A stretch of DNA of 64,000 nucleotides from the NCBI RefSeq assembly GCF_000149955.1, contig NC_030992.1, positions 2,841,477-2,905,476 of the forward strand, written 5' to 3'. Positions 33,078 through 44,770 of the stretch are shown here, piece after piece. The notes below the pieces were generated by a model. That model had not been told where the DNA came from and searched no databases. It saw only the letters and a program-made list of their open reading frames with translations. Made by a program: the position numbers and the translations under genes. Position 1 is the first letter of the stretch. Each line of letters begins with the position of its first letter. The DNA comes from Fusarium oxysporum f. sp. lycopersici 4287 (taxonomy: Eukaryota > Ascomycota > Sordariomycetes > Hypocreales > Nectriaceae).

Positions 33078-35838
33078 TTAGATTGCTAGCTTCTCAAGTG
33101 AGTATGCCTCCACCTTGCGGCTGATCAGCTGCCCTGTCTCTCGGGTGCTTCGCTGCACCACTTCGCCGCCCGACACAACCTTGCTCTTGGTTGGCAGTTG
33201 CTTCGTCTTGAGGCCTAACGGGAGCATTCGAGATTCCTGGCCCTCCAACTTCATGGGGACCGGGTTGTTTGTGTTCCACGGTTGTCGGCCGGCGCCGCTC
33301 TTCTGAGATGCAAGGCCGAACCGGACTGCCTCGCCAACGATGCCATTGAGGTACACAGCCTCCTCCAGACCTTCGAGAGCCGCAGTCACCTCAAGCTTGA
33401 GGGCTGTCAACAGATCGCCTGTCTCAGACTTATCGCTTGAGATGGCATCGTTCAACAACCATCCTCCAGCGCCGACGGCATCAATACACCGACCGAGAAG
33501 GTCCGAGATCAAAGTGATCACACCGTCCGGGGGCGGGTCGTTACCCTCGGAGTCAAAGCTGGTTGGGTCGATGTACAGCGATGTCCACGCACCTCGGACA
33601 AGTTCCACTCGTAGGGTGTAGATTAGCGACAAGATCTCATCCGTTTTGAGCGTAGCTCGGATGGCCTTGACCGTGGTAATAGCTGGGAGCCGCCATAGCT
33701 TAGCGAAAGCTAAGGTGAGTCCCCGCGAACGGCTGCTGCTATCATCTCCAAGGTAGTACTCCGTGATCGCAATGTCTCGCTCAAGATCGTCAAGGTCTAT
33801 CTCGTAGTTTTCAGCCCCGTCATGTGCCTCGTCTTTCAAAAGCTTGTTGTTAGCTGGCTTCTTGGGATCAGGAATGAGGTCAAGATTGAGCATCAAAGCT
33901 CGGATAGCCAGAAGTAACTCTAGTTCGCCAAGTTGAGTCGCTTGAAGGTAATTCAGCACCAACGTCATGGATGGGTCGGCATCGGTCAAGCTTGTCAGAA
34001 GGTCCTCAACAATGGTTTTGCTGTCGAGAGCTTCCACATCCAATTCTTCTCTGAATGCAGCCTTCAAGTTTGAGAGGGTCAGGTGCCCAGCAACAACCAG
34101 GTAGGATGTGACGTTCGTGTCGGGCAGAATGAGCTGCAGCTTAGGTCGTGATTCCGGTGCCTCGCTTGTAGAGATGGAAAATGCTCGCCCAATCGCGTAG
34201 AGTACCCAGCGTCGATCCACAACAGCGTATGAGTTGCCTCCTGTGTGCCACTCCCATTCAGGGAGTTCCTGGGCTTCCTTCTCCTTCGCATCAGTGCTCT
34301 CGCTCGTTGATCGAAGGCCCACGCGAAATCGCTTCCGTAGGAGACCTTCCCACTCACCAAGGTCACCCTTTGTAAGATGCCCATCTGCAACTTCAAGCTC
34401 GTTGCGAAGCTTATTCATATACTGCTCGGTCATCGAACCAGGGACATATTTAGAGAAGTCTGCCGATAGCTTGTCTGTCTTGGCCTTCTTCGCTGGGATT
34501 TCAGTGGCAGTTCCACGACCAATAGAGTCAATCAGAAGACCCTGTTTCCGTCGCTTGCCGTGGCTCTTTGGGGGCTCAATCTGGATTGAGACCAGGACGT
34601 TGTCAACCAGGGCGACAGCCAGCTCCTGACTTCGCAGGTAGCTAATCAACTGGCACGACTGGGGCATCTCATCCTCCTCAAGTACCTCGGAGAGATCGAG
34701 GGGTGCATTTGCATGTATGGATCTATACTGGTGGTTGTAGAGACTGATTGACTCGAGTGAGCATGACAGAACAAATGGTCGAGACAAACGAGAGAAAGAA
34801 ACTGCGTTCTCCATATGCACCACAGACTTTAGCTTCGGGACAGGAGTGGTAAGGTCGTAGATATTGAGAGCGCCTTGTTGTAGCTGCATGAGCAGAGCTG
34901 CCTGCACATCAATTTGGTAGGTAGATTTATCAGTGCCACGAGGTGAAGGAGTACCGATAGGAGCGATCTCGAGAGGTGACAGCTTCTGAATATCAGAGGT
35001 TGTTGAAGTGCCTGCGGCGACAGCGAGAACAACCAAGTGACGGCTCTCCTGGCTCTGGCTCAAAGTCTTGGATACGAACGCAACCAGCTCTGGCTCAGAA
35101 GCAGGTGTTTTAGGGAGCGCACTGAAAATCTCAGGCTTATCCTTAAAGATCCCTTCGCTGAACTCGGCGAGCGTGCCCGACGTAACGTAGTCCACCTCGA
35201 AACTTTCGATCTGGGTAGCGATAGCATCCTGCAATGCGGACTTCGAGGGCGAGGTCCACTGGATCGCAAGGGTTTCGGAGGAAAGTGAAATGAATTCTCC
35301 GTTCTCGCAGACTGCAATCATATCGCCAGTACTAGAGGTCTCCGACACACTGGAAGAGCATGTCAAGTATCGAACAGCTGAAGTCTTGAGGACGGGGGAG
35401 GCGGTCGTTGTGGAGGTAGTCTTCCCATCCTGGTGGACAACATCCCTAAACAAAGTGATCTTTTGGCCTCTAGAATCGCGAGTAGATATATATGTGTATC
35501 GAGAAACGTCGTTGGATCCAGCTCGTCGAATTCTGACGGAGTAAGGAGCGCAGGTAAAAGATTCTTGAGGAGGGATAGGATAAGAAGTGATCAATCTCGA
35601 AGCCGGAATCTATGTTAAGTCAGCAACAGCCTACCCAAAGTCTGGTGATAAAACATACGTCATAGATGCTAATAGTTTCTCCATCTACACCAACGACCAG
35701 TTCTGTCCTCTTTCTCTTCTTCTGACCATCGCGCAAACCATAGACCTCCCGCGCAACGATGCGGCCTTCAGTATGATCCAAGGGTCGGGGGAGGGTCGCC
35801 AGCACAAATGGCTTGTGTATTCTATACTCAGAAGCCAT
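33078..35838 (-). CDS. UTP8: U3 snoRNP / t-UTP component Utp8
   Basis: Two exons on the minus strand (35838-35659 and 35609-33078) give about 903 residues; the intron is 49 nt, phase 0, with a GTATGT donor. The N-terminus (RIHKPFVLATLPRPLDHTEG, then KKRKRTELVVGVDGETISIYD) is the start of a beta-propeller, as in Utp8. The C-terminal half is helical (LGELELLLAIRALMLNLDLI) and ends in a basic tail. Utp8 belongs to the t-UTP/UtpA complex that couples rDNA transcription to early pre-18S rRNA processing in the nucleolus; the yeast protein has also been linked to tRNA export. Yeast Utp8 is shorter (about 713 residues). The family call rests on motifs from filamentous fungal homologs and is good but not certain. 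The gene is head-to-head with ELG1. Confidence 0.75.
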
Positions 35839-36382
35839 GGCGACTACGGCACTGCAATGGTGAGTTATACCGTGGGCTGAAAGAGATACAATTCGTTGTA
35901 TCTAGACTTTCGACCTGCACTTTTTTCTTTGGCGATCGACAGGTGAAGCTTCACAAAAAAAAAAGTTGGAGCGGGCCGAAACAAATTCCGTTGGTGGGGC
36001 GGGATCAGTGGGTCTCAAACGCCTGCCACTAAAAATGATCCCTGACGTAGAAGGTACGTATCTAGCGCGAATCGACGCGTTCAGTGGTTTCTACCATTTC
36101 CATTAACGCGTACCCTGGCTAAGCTCTTTATTCAACTATATCCACGGGCAACGCTTTCAGTTCATTCGCATCAAGCCAAAGGCACGCCTCGCATTGGAAT
36201 CTTTTCTCTATCACTATAAGACTCCACTAAATCTTTTTTCCTTCTCTTATCCTAAGAATCCATATTGCGGTGTTACATTCGTGAAATGGTGGTTTAACGG
36301 CAAGCTTAAAGGTGCTTAGGACATCGAAATCGCCAGCTCCTTGCACGCTGACACCGAAACTCTCGCAGCCTTTGACGCATCA
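35839..36382. promoter_or_regulatory. Divergent promoter of UTP8 and ELG1
   Basis: A 544-base region between two start codons. It contains two ACGCGT boxes and, close to ELG1, a pyrimidine-rich stretch (36200-36250) that may mark transcription start. No gene. Confidence 0.6.
36075..36111. promoter_or_regulatory. Pair of ACGCGT (MCB-type) boxes upstream of ELG1
   Basis: ACGCGT occurs at 36075-36080 and 36106-36111, 31 bases apart start to start (about three helical turns) and 270-310 bases before the ELG1 start. This palindrome is the MluI cell-cycle box bound by MBF (Swi6/Mbp1 type) at G1/S genes such as replication factors. Because it is palindromic it could serve either gene. Confidence 0.45.
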
Positions 36383-39300
36383 ATGGGATCGGTCTTGGTC
36401 GAAAGGATGGCCCAGGAAGGCATGAGGGAACCTGAGGTGAAGAAAGTCCATCCTTTCTTTACTAAAGGTCCTGCTGCCGACGTTGCCAACCCCCCGAACA
36501 GCGCAGAACCATCGCCTAAATTTTTGAGCAGCGAAACTCCTCACGAAGACGCTGAGCCCGTGCCAGAAGCTCAAAACGGTAGAAGACGTCGAAAGGCCGA
36601 CGCGACCCTCCCACATGATGCGCCTGGACCGAAGAGACCACGACGAAAGCGCCAGGGTGATGCAGCTCCAAGCAACTCGAACGCGACTATTGAGCAGAGT
36701 CTTGGAATCAAGCTTACGGAGCCCGTCTCTGCCAAACCGGAACCCGAACCGACGAATATCGCACCTATAAAACCCATCGAGACCACTTCGCAATCCAATA
36801 CTTCCAGCAATACGGATCCCAATGTCAAGGGCAAAGTACTGAAATGGAACCCGAAGACAGGGACATTGGGATCGCCCCCAAAGCTCAAATCGAAGAGCCC
36901 TCCGTCTCGCATGGTGTGCGTGAAATATGGACGTGACGATGCCAACCGAAAGGATATGGGGGATAAGATAACCCAGATCCTGGAAGGCAAGATATTGTTC
37001 CCACCAACACCACCAAAGAGACGAGGAAGGAAGGTGAAAGAGGACTGTATAACCAAAATCGAGGATATCTCGAGGACTACACACCCATTTTTTACTGGGA
37101 AGGCAAAGCAAAACACGAAAACGGAAAGCCAATCTGCTTCCAAAGGGCACTCAGCTTCGGCACGACAGACCGTATTCATGTCCACGCCAATGTCTCCTAA
37201 AAAGCCTCGCAATCCATTTATCGTGAACAAGCAACCCCCACGGTTTGGCGTCAAGACTGGCGTTACTAAGGTGCCCGGGGCTATGCAGCCTCTGTGGCCA
37301 GCGAAGGGAATGGCTCATGTTCGTGGTTTTGACCTCGAACTTGATTCTACATTATTATCATCCGAGGAGCATATGGATAAAAAGTCCAAAGGTTCTACTG
37401 TCACAATCACCCCCGACGAGTCAGTGCTGGACAGGTTCTGTGCCAATATGGATATTGCTGCTATCCGAGAATCACTGCCTAGGAATCACGATAGTTTTGA
37501 ACCCGCGCCTAAGGAACTACGAACCCCTAACCGGCACTTTGAAAGTGGACGAAAACTTCAAAAACGTGTCCGGTCAGAACTCAGAACCCTACGGCTGGCG
37601 AGCACCGCTGATAATGATGATGTGATGATGGGCGACACATCCGAGGTCTCTGCAAGAAGAACACACCCCGCAGTCAACCGGTTATACGAAATGCTTGAGA
37701 CTAGCCTTTCTGCATATGATAGATCAACGTGTGAGTCACTGGCCTGGACGCAGAAGTACGCTCCAACTGCAGCATCAGAGATCCTCCAGGCTGGAAAAGA
37801 GGCCCTCCTACTGAGGGACTGGTTACAAACACTGAAAGTTCAGTCTGTAACTACAACAACCGATTATGCAGCAACCAAAGGAAAGCCGAAAACAAAAGCA
37901 GCACCGAAAAAGAAGAGAAAGAAGGATGAGCTGGATGATTTTATTGTCAATAGCGAAGAGGAAGCAAACGAGATGGATGAGATCTCTGAAAACGAGCACG
38001 ATTGGGCACCTGCCGGCTCAGGATTGCTGAAGACAGTCGTTCGAAATGGCGACTCCGCAAAGGAGCAGGGAAGACTGACGAATGCCGTGGTTATCAGTGG
38101 TCCTCATGGGAGTGGCAAGTCGGCGACGATTTACGCAATAGCCAAAGAATTGGGATTCGAAATTTTCGAAATCAACTCTGCAAGTAGACGAAATGGCAAG
38201 GATATCTTGGAGAAGGTTGGCGACATGACACGAAATCACCTTGTTCAGCAACACCGCGCAGATCCCGGTTCTGGAACCACGGAGGAAGATGAGATTTCTC
38301 GGGATTTGAAGTCAGGGAAGCAAGGCATGATGACTGCTTTTTTCCAAAAGTCAAGAGTCTCCAAACCACCAGCCAAGAAACCCGCCGAGGAGAAGTTGCC
38401 CGAAACAACAAAAGCCAGCTCGGCTAAGAGCCAGAAGCAGTCATTAATTCTGCTGGAAGAAGTTGACGTCTTATACGAGGAAGACAAGCAATTTTGGGCA
38501 ACACTGATGGGAATGATGGCACAATCGAAACGACCATTCATCATGACCTGTAACGACGAAAGCCTGGTGCCTCTCCAGAGCCTTAACCTCCATGGCATTT
38601 TCCGATTCGCACCTCCACCTATGGATCTTGCTGTCGACCTCTGTCTTCTCGCCGCAGCTAACGAAGGGCACATTCTACGACGCACAGCTGTTGAGGCCTT
38701 GTACAAGTCTAGAAATAACGACCTCAGGTCCTCGCTAACAGAACTCAACTACTGGTGCCAGATCGGGGTCGGGGATCGCAAGGGAGGATTCGATTGGTTC
38801 TGCCTGCGATGGCCCAAAGGGACCGACCTAGACGAAAACGGCGATGTAGTACGAGTGCTGAGTGAGGACACTTATTGCAAGGGCATGGGCTGGATTGGTC
38901 GTGACCTGATCGCTACCTGCCCTGATCCATTGGAGTCAGAAGAGGAGGCAATGAAACAGGCGTGGGACTCCTGGGCATTAGACATGGGCGAGTGGGACAC
39001 TACACTGGATTTGCCGTCATGGGCCGATGGTGTCTCTCAACATATATCGCAACGAAGCCAGAGGCTCGAGGCACTTGCGGCCTTTGATGAGTTCTGCACC
39101 TCAATGAGCGACGCAGATCTCTTGACAAGCGGCACTTTGGGGATCAGATTTCAGGAGATGATCGATCCGGAACTGCCTGAAATACCAATCAAGATGCGAG
39201 ACGATTTCATCATCGGAAGTCGTCTTCTTGAGGCAGACCCCAAGGTGATGCCGTCCTCACCCAGTGTCAACCTCTCCTTATCTCTCAGGTCCCTAGCGAG

Positions 39301-39856
39301 GCAAAGCCTTATGCATGCTTCACCCACACTCAATACTCCCAAGACTCTCCTCGAACCACTCACAGAGAAGCGAGTGGTTGAGTCCCTTGACCACTCATTT
39401 GAGCCTCAAACCGCGCCGCTGAGCCGCATGGACCTTGCGTATGCATTCGATCCTATTGCCATAAATGAGAAGATATCAGCGGCCAGTTATCTTGACCCAT
39501 CAGTGTTTGACAGGACCACAAAACTCATCGTCCTAGACGTGGCGCCATGGGTACGCGGGATCGTGGAGTTTGACAACACGCTGATGCAAGAGCGGCTTAA
39601 GTTGAGTAACCTCCTAAGCGAGGGGGGCAAGCGGAAGAGGATGCGCACGACACGCAGTGCATATTCAGCTATGGAAGGGGGCGAGAGGAGGAATACACGT
39701 CGTGAGAGGTACTTTGGAGACACACTCAACACGGTCTTTGTGAGACGTACCGCCGGCAAGGGCTGGCAGGATGCTGTGGAGAGAACAGCGCCAAGGGAGA
39801 CAACATGGAGTCTACCCAACAGTTCACCGCCGTCCTCGCCAGCATCAAGCATTTAA
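36383..39856 (+). CDS. elg1: Elg1/ATAD5-type PCNA unloader, AAA+ ATPase
   Basis: A single frame of 1157 residues with no intron. Residues 1-450 are disordered and basic. They carry two HPFF motifs (H23-F26 and H234-F237) that resemble degenerate PCNA-binding sites. A basic NLS-like stretch (KKKRKKDE) lies near residue 509. The AAA+ core has Walker A GPHGSGKS (573-580) and Walker B LILLEEVD (688-695); EE in place of DE is typical of Elg1. Between them is an insert containing a canonical PIP-box QGMMTAFF (647-654). The C-terminal region (SNLLSEGGKRKR, then RRERYFGDTLNTVFVRR) matches fungal Elg1. Elg1 forms an RFC-like complex with Rfc2-5 that removes PCNA, especially SUMO-PCNA, from replicated DNA and protects genome stability. 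The ATG at 36383 is the first in-frame ATG; a further in-frame Met occurs 8 codons later. Confidence 0.88.
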   Translation: MGSVLVERMAQEGMREPEVKKVHPFFTKGPAADVANPPNSAEPSPKFLSSETPHEDAEPVPEAQNGRRRRKADATLPHDAPGPKRPRRKRQGDAAPSNSNATIEQSLGIKLTEPVSAKPEPEPTNIAPIKPIETTSQSNTSSNTDPNVKGKVLKWNPKTGTLGSPPKLKSKSPPSRMVCVKYGRDDANRKDMGDKITQILEGKILFPPTPPKRRGRKVKEDCITKIEDISRTTHPFFTGKAKQNTKTESQSASKGHSASARQTVFMSTPMSPKKPRNPFIVNKQPPRFGVKTGVTKVPGAMQPLWPAKGMAHVRGFDLELDSTLLSSEEHMDKKSKGSTVTITPDESVLDRFCANMDIAAIRESLPRNHDSFEPAPKELRTPNRHFESGRKLQKRVRSELRTLRLASTADNDDVMMGDTSEVSARRTHPAVNRLYEMLETSLSAYDRSTCESLAWTQKYAPTAASEILQAGKEALLLRDWLQTLKVQSVTTTTDYAATKGKPKTKAAPKKKRKKDELDDFIVNSEEEANEMDEISENEHDWAPAGSGLLKTVVRNGDSAKEQGRLTNAVVISGPHGSGKSATIYAIAKELGFEIFEINSASRRNGKDILEKVGDMTRNHLVQQHRADPGSGTTEEDEISRDLKSGKQGMMTAFFQKSRVSKPPAKKPAEEKLPETTKASSAKSQKQSLILLEEVDVLYEEDKQFWATLMGMMAQSKRPFIMTCNDESLVPLQSLNLHGIFRFAPPPMDLAVDLCLLAAANEGHILRRTAVEALYKSRNNDLRSSLTELNYWCQIGVGDRKGGFDWFCLRWPKGTDLDENGDVVRVLSEDTYCKGMGWIGRDLIATCPDPLESEEEAMKQAWDSWALDMGEWDTTLDLPSWADGVSQHISQRSQRLEALAAFDEFCTSMSDADLLTSGTLGIRFQEMIDPELPEIPIKMRDDFIIGSRLLEADPKVMPSSPSVNLSLSLRSLARQSLMHASPTLNTPKTLLEPLTEKRVVESLDHSFEPQTAPLSRMDLAYAFDPIAINEKISAASYLDPSVFDRTTKLIVLDVAPWVRGIVEFDNTLMQERLKLSNLLSEGGKRKRMRTTRSAYSAMEGGERRNTRRERYFGDTLNTVFVRRTAGKGWQDAVERTAPRETTWSLPNSSPPSSPASSI

Positions 39857-40231
39857 CGAGGGCAGAACTCTGAGTGGGTTATGCCGTATATTCTAAACGC
39901 GAATTGACTTGGAAGGATCATGAATGATACATACGCATATAGGTCGGCAAGCTTGGTTTTTGGGGAGTCTCCTATGCGGGATTGCATAGCACAGTCTCAG
40001 AATTACGCATATTATAGAACATATTTTGAAAATATATATTTATAAACCAGTCCCATGTGTATCTGAACGCCGTATCATTGTCTCATGTAGCATATAAGTC
40101 GTAAGAATTGTCAAATAAACACTCAACCAACTCCGTTGCAGTACAATGCAATTCCATCCAAACCACCCAATAGACATAAATGACAGCAGAATAAATAAAT
40201 ATATGAAAACTCATTCCATTGTCAGGCTATG
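39857..40231. other. Convergent 3' intergenic region
   Basis: AT-rich 3' region shared by ELG1 and the RS-rich gene, with several AATAAA-like motifs near 40188-40200. No gene. Confidence 0.5.
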
Positions 40232-40924
40232 TCACCACTCGGGGTGCATAGGAGCAGGCTGAACGACGGTCCTCCTCCGCTCAGCATAGACTGGCTGGGC
40301 CTGAACATAGTGATCATCAGCAGGATATGGCAATCGCTCAGCAGGATATGGCAATCGCTCAGCAGGCTGCCTCAGCCTCTCATACTCAGGCCGTGGCATA
40401 CGCTCAAAGTTCTGAGGTCGCCTGCGATCAACTTCTTCGTAGTAGACAGCATCGCCACGACGTCGAGTTGTTCGCTCGACCACACGCTCGCCATTTTCAA
40501 GTGAGCGCCGACGACGGTGATGAGTGCGGTCTGAGCGGTGATGCTTGGAAGAATGCTCCCAGTCTTCATGATCACCGTACAGAACACCCTTGGGCCAGAC
40601 CTTATGGGCTACAACAGCAGCGACACCAATACCAGCTAGAAGGCCAGCCGTAGTCTTGAAGAGCCCATGGTGATGATGGTTGTCGCTGCGCTTGGAGCGA
40701 CGGGATGGTGAGCGTGAGCTTGATCGAGACGAGAGTCTTCCTCGTGATTTAGAGCGCGATACCATGCGAGATGAAGGTCTCCCACGAGGTGCTTGTGATC
40801 GACCACGAGAGGGTGAAGGGGTACGGCTCCTGGACAATGGCGATCGGATGGGAGATGGGCTTGGCATTCTATCATGGACAGAACTGCGACGTTCAAAGGA
40901 TCCAGAGCGAGGAGAGTTCTGCAT
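40232..40924 (-). CDS. RS-rich small protein with a glycine-zipper hydrophobic segment
   Basis: A single frame of 230 residues. Residues 1-80 are rich in Arg/Ser/Pro with many RS, SPS and SRS units. A hydrophobic segment at 87-108 (GLFKTTAGLLAGIGVAAVVA) could span a membrane once. The remainder is His/Arg-rich, then Pro/Tyr-rich, with a PAERLPY unit repeated in tandem from a 21-nt duplication. Fungal genomes carry many such unnamed basic proteins with one glycine-rich helix. I recognise no catalytic domain. The ATG at 40924 is followed by a continuous frame with strong composition bias, so it is likely real. The gene at 28060-30116 ends in a similar combination of charged repeats and a glycine-rich helix. 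Confidence 0.7.
   Translation of the reverse strand: MQNSPRSGSFERRSSVHDRMPSPSPIRSPLSRSRTPSPSRGRSQAPRGRPSSRMVSRSKSRGRLSSRSSSRSPSRRSKRSDNHHHHGLFKTTAGLLAGIGVAAVVAHKVWPKGVLYGDHEDWEHSSKHHRSDRTHHRRRRSLENGERVVERTTRRRGDAVYYEEVDRRRPQNFERMPRPEYERLRQPAERLPYPAERLPYPADDHYVQAQPVYAERRRTVVQPAPMHPEW
40321..40362. repeat. 21-nt tandem duplication in the RS-rich gene
   Basis: Two identical 21-base units in the coding sequence, giving a duplicated PAERLPY heptapeptide. The reading frame is kept and a partial third unit follows. Confidence 0.9.
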
Positions 40925-43900
40925 GATGGGCCAAGACTCGCTAGTGCTAGTGTCGGTAGTGATCTGTATCTGTATGTATCCGTATGCGTATGTATGTACG
41001 TCTCACTTGGTTGAAGTTTCAAGTGTTATATAAGTCTCGGTAAGGGCACCACTCCAACGGTAGATTTGTGCCCGATTGGGTTTTATTTGTTGTTACTTGG
41101 TGATCTGAAGCAAATTTTCTGTTGGACAAGGACCAGCGTTCTAACGTTAGAGAGTCAGAGTCAGCCCTCAGTCGCGCCAGATGGGGTTTCTGTAAGGATA
41201 GTACCTGAAGCAGGACCCACGACTCAACAAGAAACTAACTGAAATTTGTCTTCTAAGCACTTGGAAGACTCTGGTATTTTTTACTGTGCTTCTGGTGCTT
41301 ATAAAGACCTAACAGGGATGTCCTTGTTGAAGAGGACTAGGTAGGTTATGACGTACAAGAAGGCGGAAACACGATGGGGCTATCACGATGGAGGAATTGA
41401 CAATTGCTCTTGGGGGGATGGAGATCATCCGAGGGAGACACTGTCGATTTATGAGTGAAATACCCCAGACCGATAAGTTACAGGTCAGTGGCTTAGACGA
41501 TATGTCGATCTCTTGAGGGATAAACATGCGGGGAGATATTGATGAATGAATAAATGAATTGATACGAGAGAATCAATCAGGTCCAGACCAAGAGTATAAG
41601 CCTCTTGAGCAATATAACACGCATGTAGCTTTTCCATCTGCCGTCTCTCAACGAGGCGAAGCAGGATTTGAGGATTTGATCCTATTAGTCCCCCCAAATA
41701 CGATATAGTCTTCACTGCATCTGCATCGTAAACACCCCCTGTTTATGCACACGACGTCACACTACAAGTGGTCCCCCAATGCCGCGGATCCCGACCACTC
41801 ACCCACGCCTCTGTGACATTCATCCAGTCTTGTCATTTGCTGGCTGATAATTAACTGGGCGATATTTTATTCGTGAGACTGAGACTGAGCGGTAAAGTGC
41901 AGATTTTTGATGAGTTGGCAATATCTCTCTCGTCTTACTCAAGCATATTCATGTCTTATCAATTTGCACTTTGGGTGAGATGTCTTTGTGAGGCTGCACC
42001 TGCAGGGCTAACATAAAACATTAACACGGGTTCCTACATAAGGCGTTCGAATGTGCAAGTGTCGCCCGGTTGCTTTGTCTCTCATATGTTGTTAGAGATA
42101 GAGCGTGCTCTTAACTGTGTTCAATGTGCGGATTGCCCTGCAATATCATGGCCAACTCTCACCTGAGACGAGTCGAAGAAGTGAAGCATTTAATGCATTG
42201 CCCGGTATCAGCATCGAGATTGTTATTGGAGTCGGGCAAAAGCTTCCTGGTGTGTTTCGAATATCGATATAGCCCACGTTAAGGACTTTGATTGTATCAG
42301 CATCCGCCTTATGGGCTTATAGGGCGTCTTCATATTGAATCTTTGACAGACACATCCTTGTCACCTTACGAGAATCTCCTCATTCGAGAACATAGACGTT
42401 TTGACTGCCTAAACATACACGTGGTGACTTCATTGGCAGATTTGAGGCGAAGCTCCTGTGCATATTGGCCCTCAGCGAAGCAGCGATATGGATGAGCACC
42501 ACATCAACGGGCATGATAAAGATATTCTTTATGAGCTTAATACTCATATTCTCACTATAACGGGCCGACTTCATTCCTCGATGTTTTTACATGAGGTCGT
42601 TCAAATGCACCTTAAGCCTTTGCAAGCTCCACACATGTACTTGAAGGGTATAACTCGTTGTGTTTAAACTTGACCATTCAGATGTCTAGCCAGTAAAGTC
42701 ATAAACAGTCTCTAGTGCCACAAGATTTATCAATTCAAAATACCCTCCATATACAATGGCTAAAATCAGGTCTTGCGGTTCGATAAAGTCTATATTCACC
42801 ATACCTTTCATCAACGTGAGGATAAGGACTCATGAAACACCTTATCGAACCGGATGAAAAGAATCGAAATGACGATTATATCTTCCCAAACGCACAAGAA
42901 ACAGTGGGTCAGTACCGAATTACTCTCCTTCCAGGTTGTCGATATGAAAAGTTCTATCCAGACCTCATACAAATCGTACATCGACGATGAGACAATGAAC
43001 AATAGCATCACTTCTTGCGGACAAACTAGAGAACATGTATATGATGACCCATTCTGAGATTATCTCTATTCCACAAATTGTCATTATCTGGTGTAGGTTT
43101 GTGCTGTAATGCCCACTTGGAGTGTGGGCATAAAGTTGTAACCACCACGAATGTTGTGGCAGTCCGTCCACAACCCATCCATCTCATCAATCTTTTACTT
43201 TATCCTTCTAAGTATGCGGCCATTAAATGCTTCTTACGAGCCATGAATGGGCTCAGCGGATGAGCAGTCCCGAGCCTTGGTGTTAACTCGGAGAAAACGT
43301 CCTCAATAAAGGTTTTAACATGGCGGTTGACTTTAAGTTTCTGTTGTCACGACAGGATTTTCCTTCGCATATACTCAAGTAGACTGAATTTATTCTTGTT
43401 TTCTTTTCATTGTGTTGACTCATTCACTGTCATCATCAAGTTTCGTTGACGGGTAGGTCAGTCCACAACATTACGTATCCCACTTCACCATCGGTCTATG
43501 CCAGATGATCTTGGATTCCAGCATACCTCTCTTTCCATGTCCTTCTCTTGTATTAATCCAGCTCGGTTTCACACTGCTGTTAGAAACACAGGTTCAGCCT
43601 AGAAGGTTGGCGAGAGAATGGTCTTACCACCAACGCTAGTTACTCGTCAACACCACGCATGATATCAACGGAAACCATTCTGTTGAAGGTTATGTCATTC
43701 TCAGATTCTCATGGTACGCAATCCAGCATAGTACATACATACACAAAACCAATTACCGCCAATTCAATACAATATTGTTCCAGTTTGAGTTACTCTGATC
43801 ACTGTCAGAAGTCTAAAGGTATCAGTTGGCTTGAGTGGTATTGAAGCCAGAGTGGATGGTCTTGCACCATCAGGTTTGATGATGTATCTTCATGTAGACA

Positions 43901-44622
43901 TCGCCTACGGCCTGAACATCATTCAGTCATGAGCCATTCTGGTTGTAAATATGCTTATGTCTCAAATGTTCTCACAGACATAAGAGCAACGAGCCCTGAA
44001 ATCCCAGCGATGCACGATTCGCCGGATGACCTCTAAGGGTTTCTTTCTTGATGAAAGCTCATGACCCAAGTCGTGATATCCTGGCAATTCACAGATCCAC
44101 ACAGATTTCGCGGATGGATCGTTCTCAGTCTTTTTTGATCTGGAGTTTATAACCGGCGGGTATAAGATGGCTCTTATCGAGGTTTCGAGCTTTCCAGGCC
44201 TCAACACAGCCATCATCAACCTTCGTACGCCACTGGGCTTACTCTAGGACAATATGCGCACAGAAGTGTCAATTCGAAGCCGGAGAGAGCTTTGAGACGA
44301 ATGGAGAAGGCAAGCAGACAACGAAACGCTATAGCATCAGTTGCAGGGTCTGTGAGAGCATGGGTTCATGAAGTGGTAGCGCTGGCTACGGAAGTTCCAA
44401 TCTTGAATATGCAGTTTGCGGGAACAAGCCCAATGAAATGAGCGGCAGTTTGCCCAATCAGTAAGCCTAAAGGTGGGAGGCCTTGAAATGGACACATGCC
44501 AATACTGCGAGTCGTGTACTGCATACACCTCTTGCTCTTGAAACTGACACACGAGACAACAAAGGGAAAATCCGCATCCGCCGCAGCCACGGCTGAGCCC
44601 TGTCCAGTACGGTTCGGCTCAA

Positions 44623-44642
44623 CTCAGCTCAGCTCAGCTCAG
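44623..44642. repeat. (CTCAG)4 pentanucleotide repeat
   Basis: Four perfect units, the reverse complement of the pentamer at 14621-14650. Confidence 0.85.
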
Positions 44643-44770
44643 CCAGTCTCCAACTCCGCTCAAGAATTGACTACAAGAGGCTCAAGCGAATATGAGCCCC
44701 GCAAACAAAGCGAAGCAAATGCTGACGCCGCCACAGAACACCGTGGACAAGGGGGCGTGATTTTCAGCGA

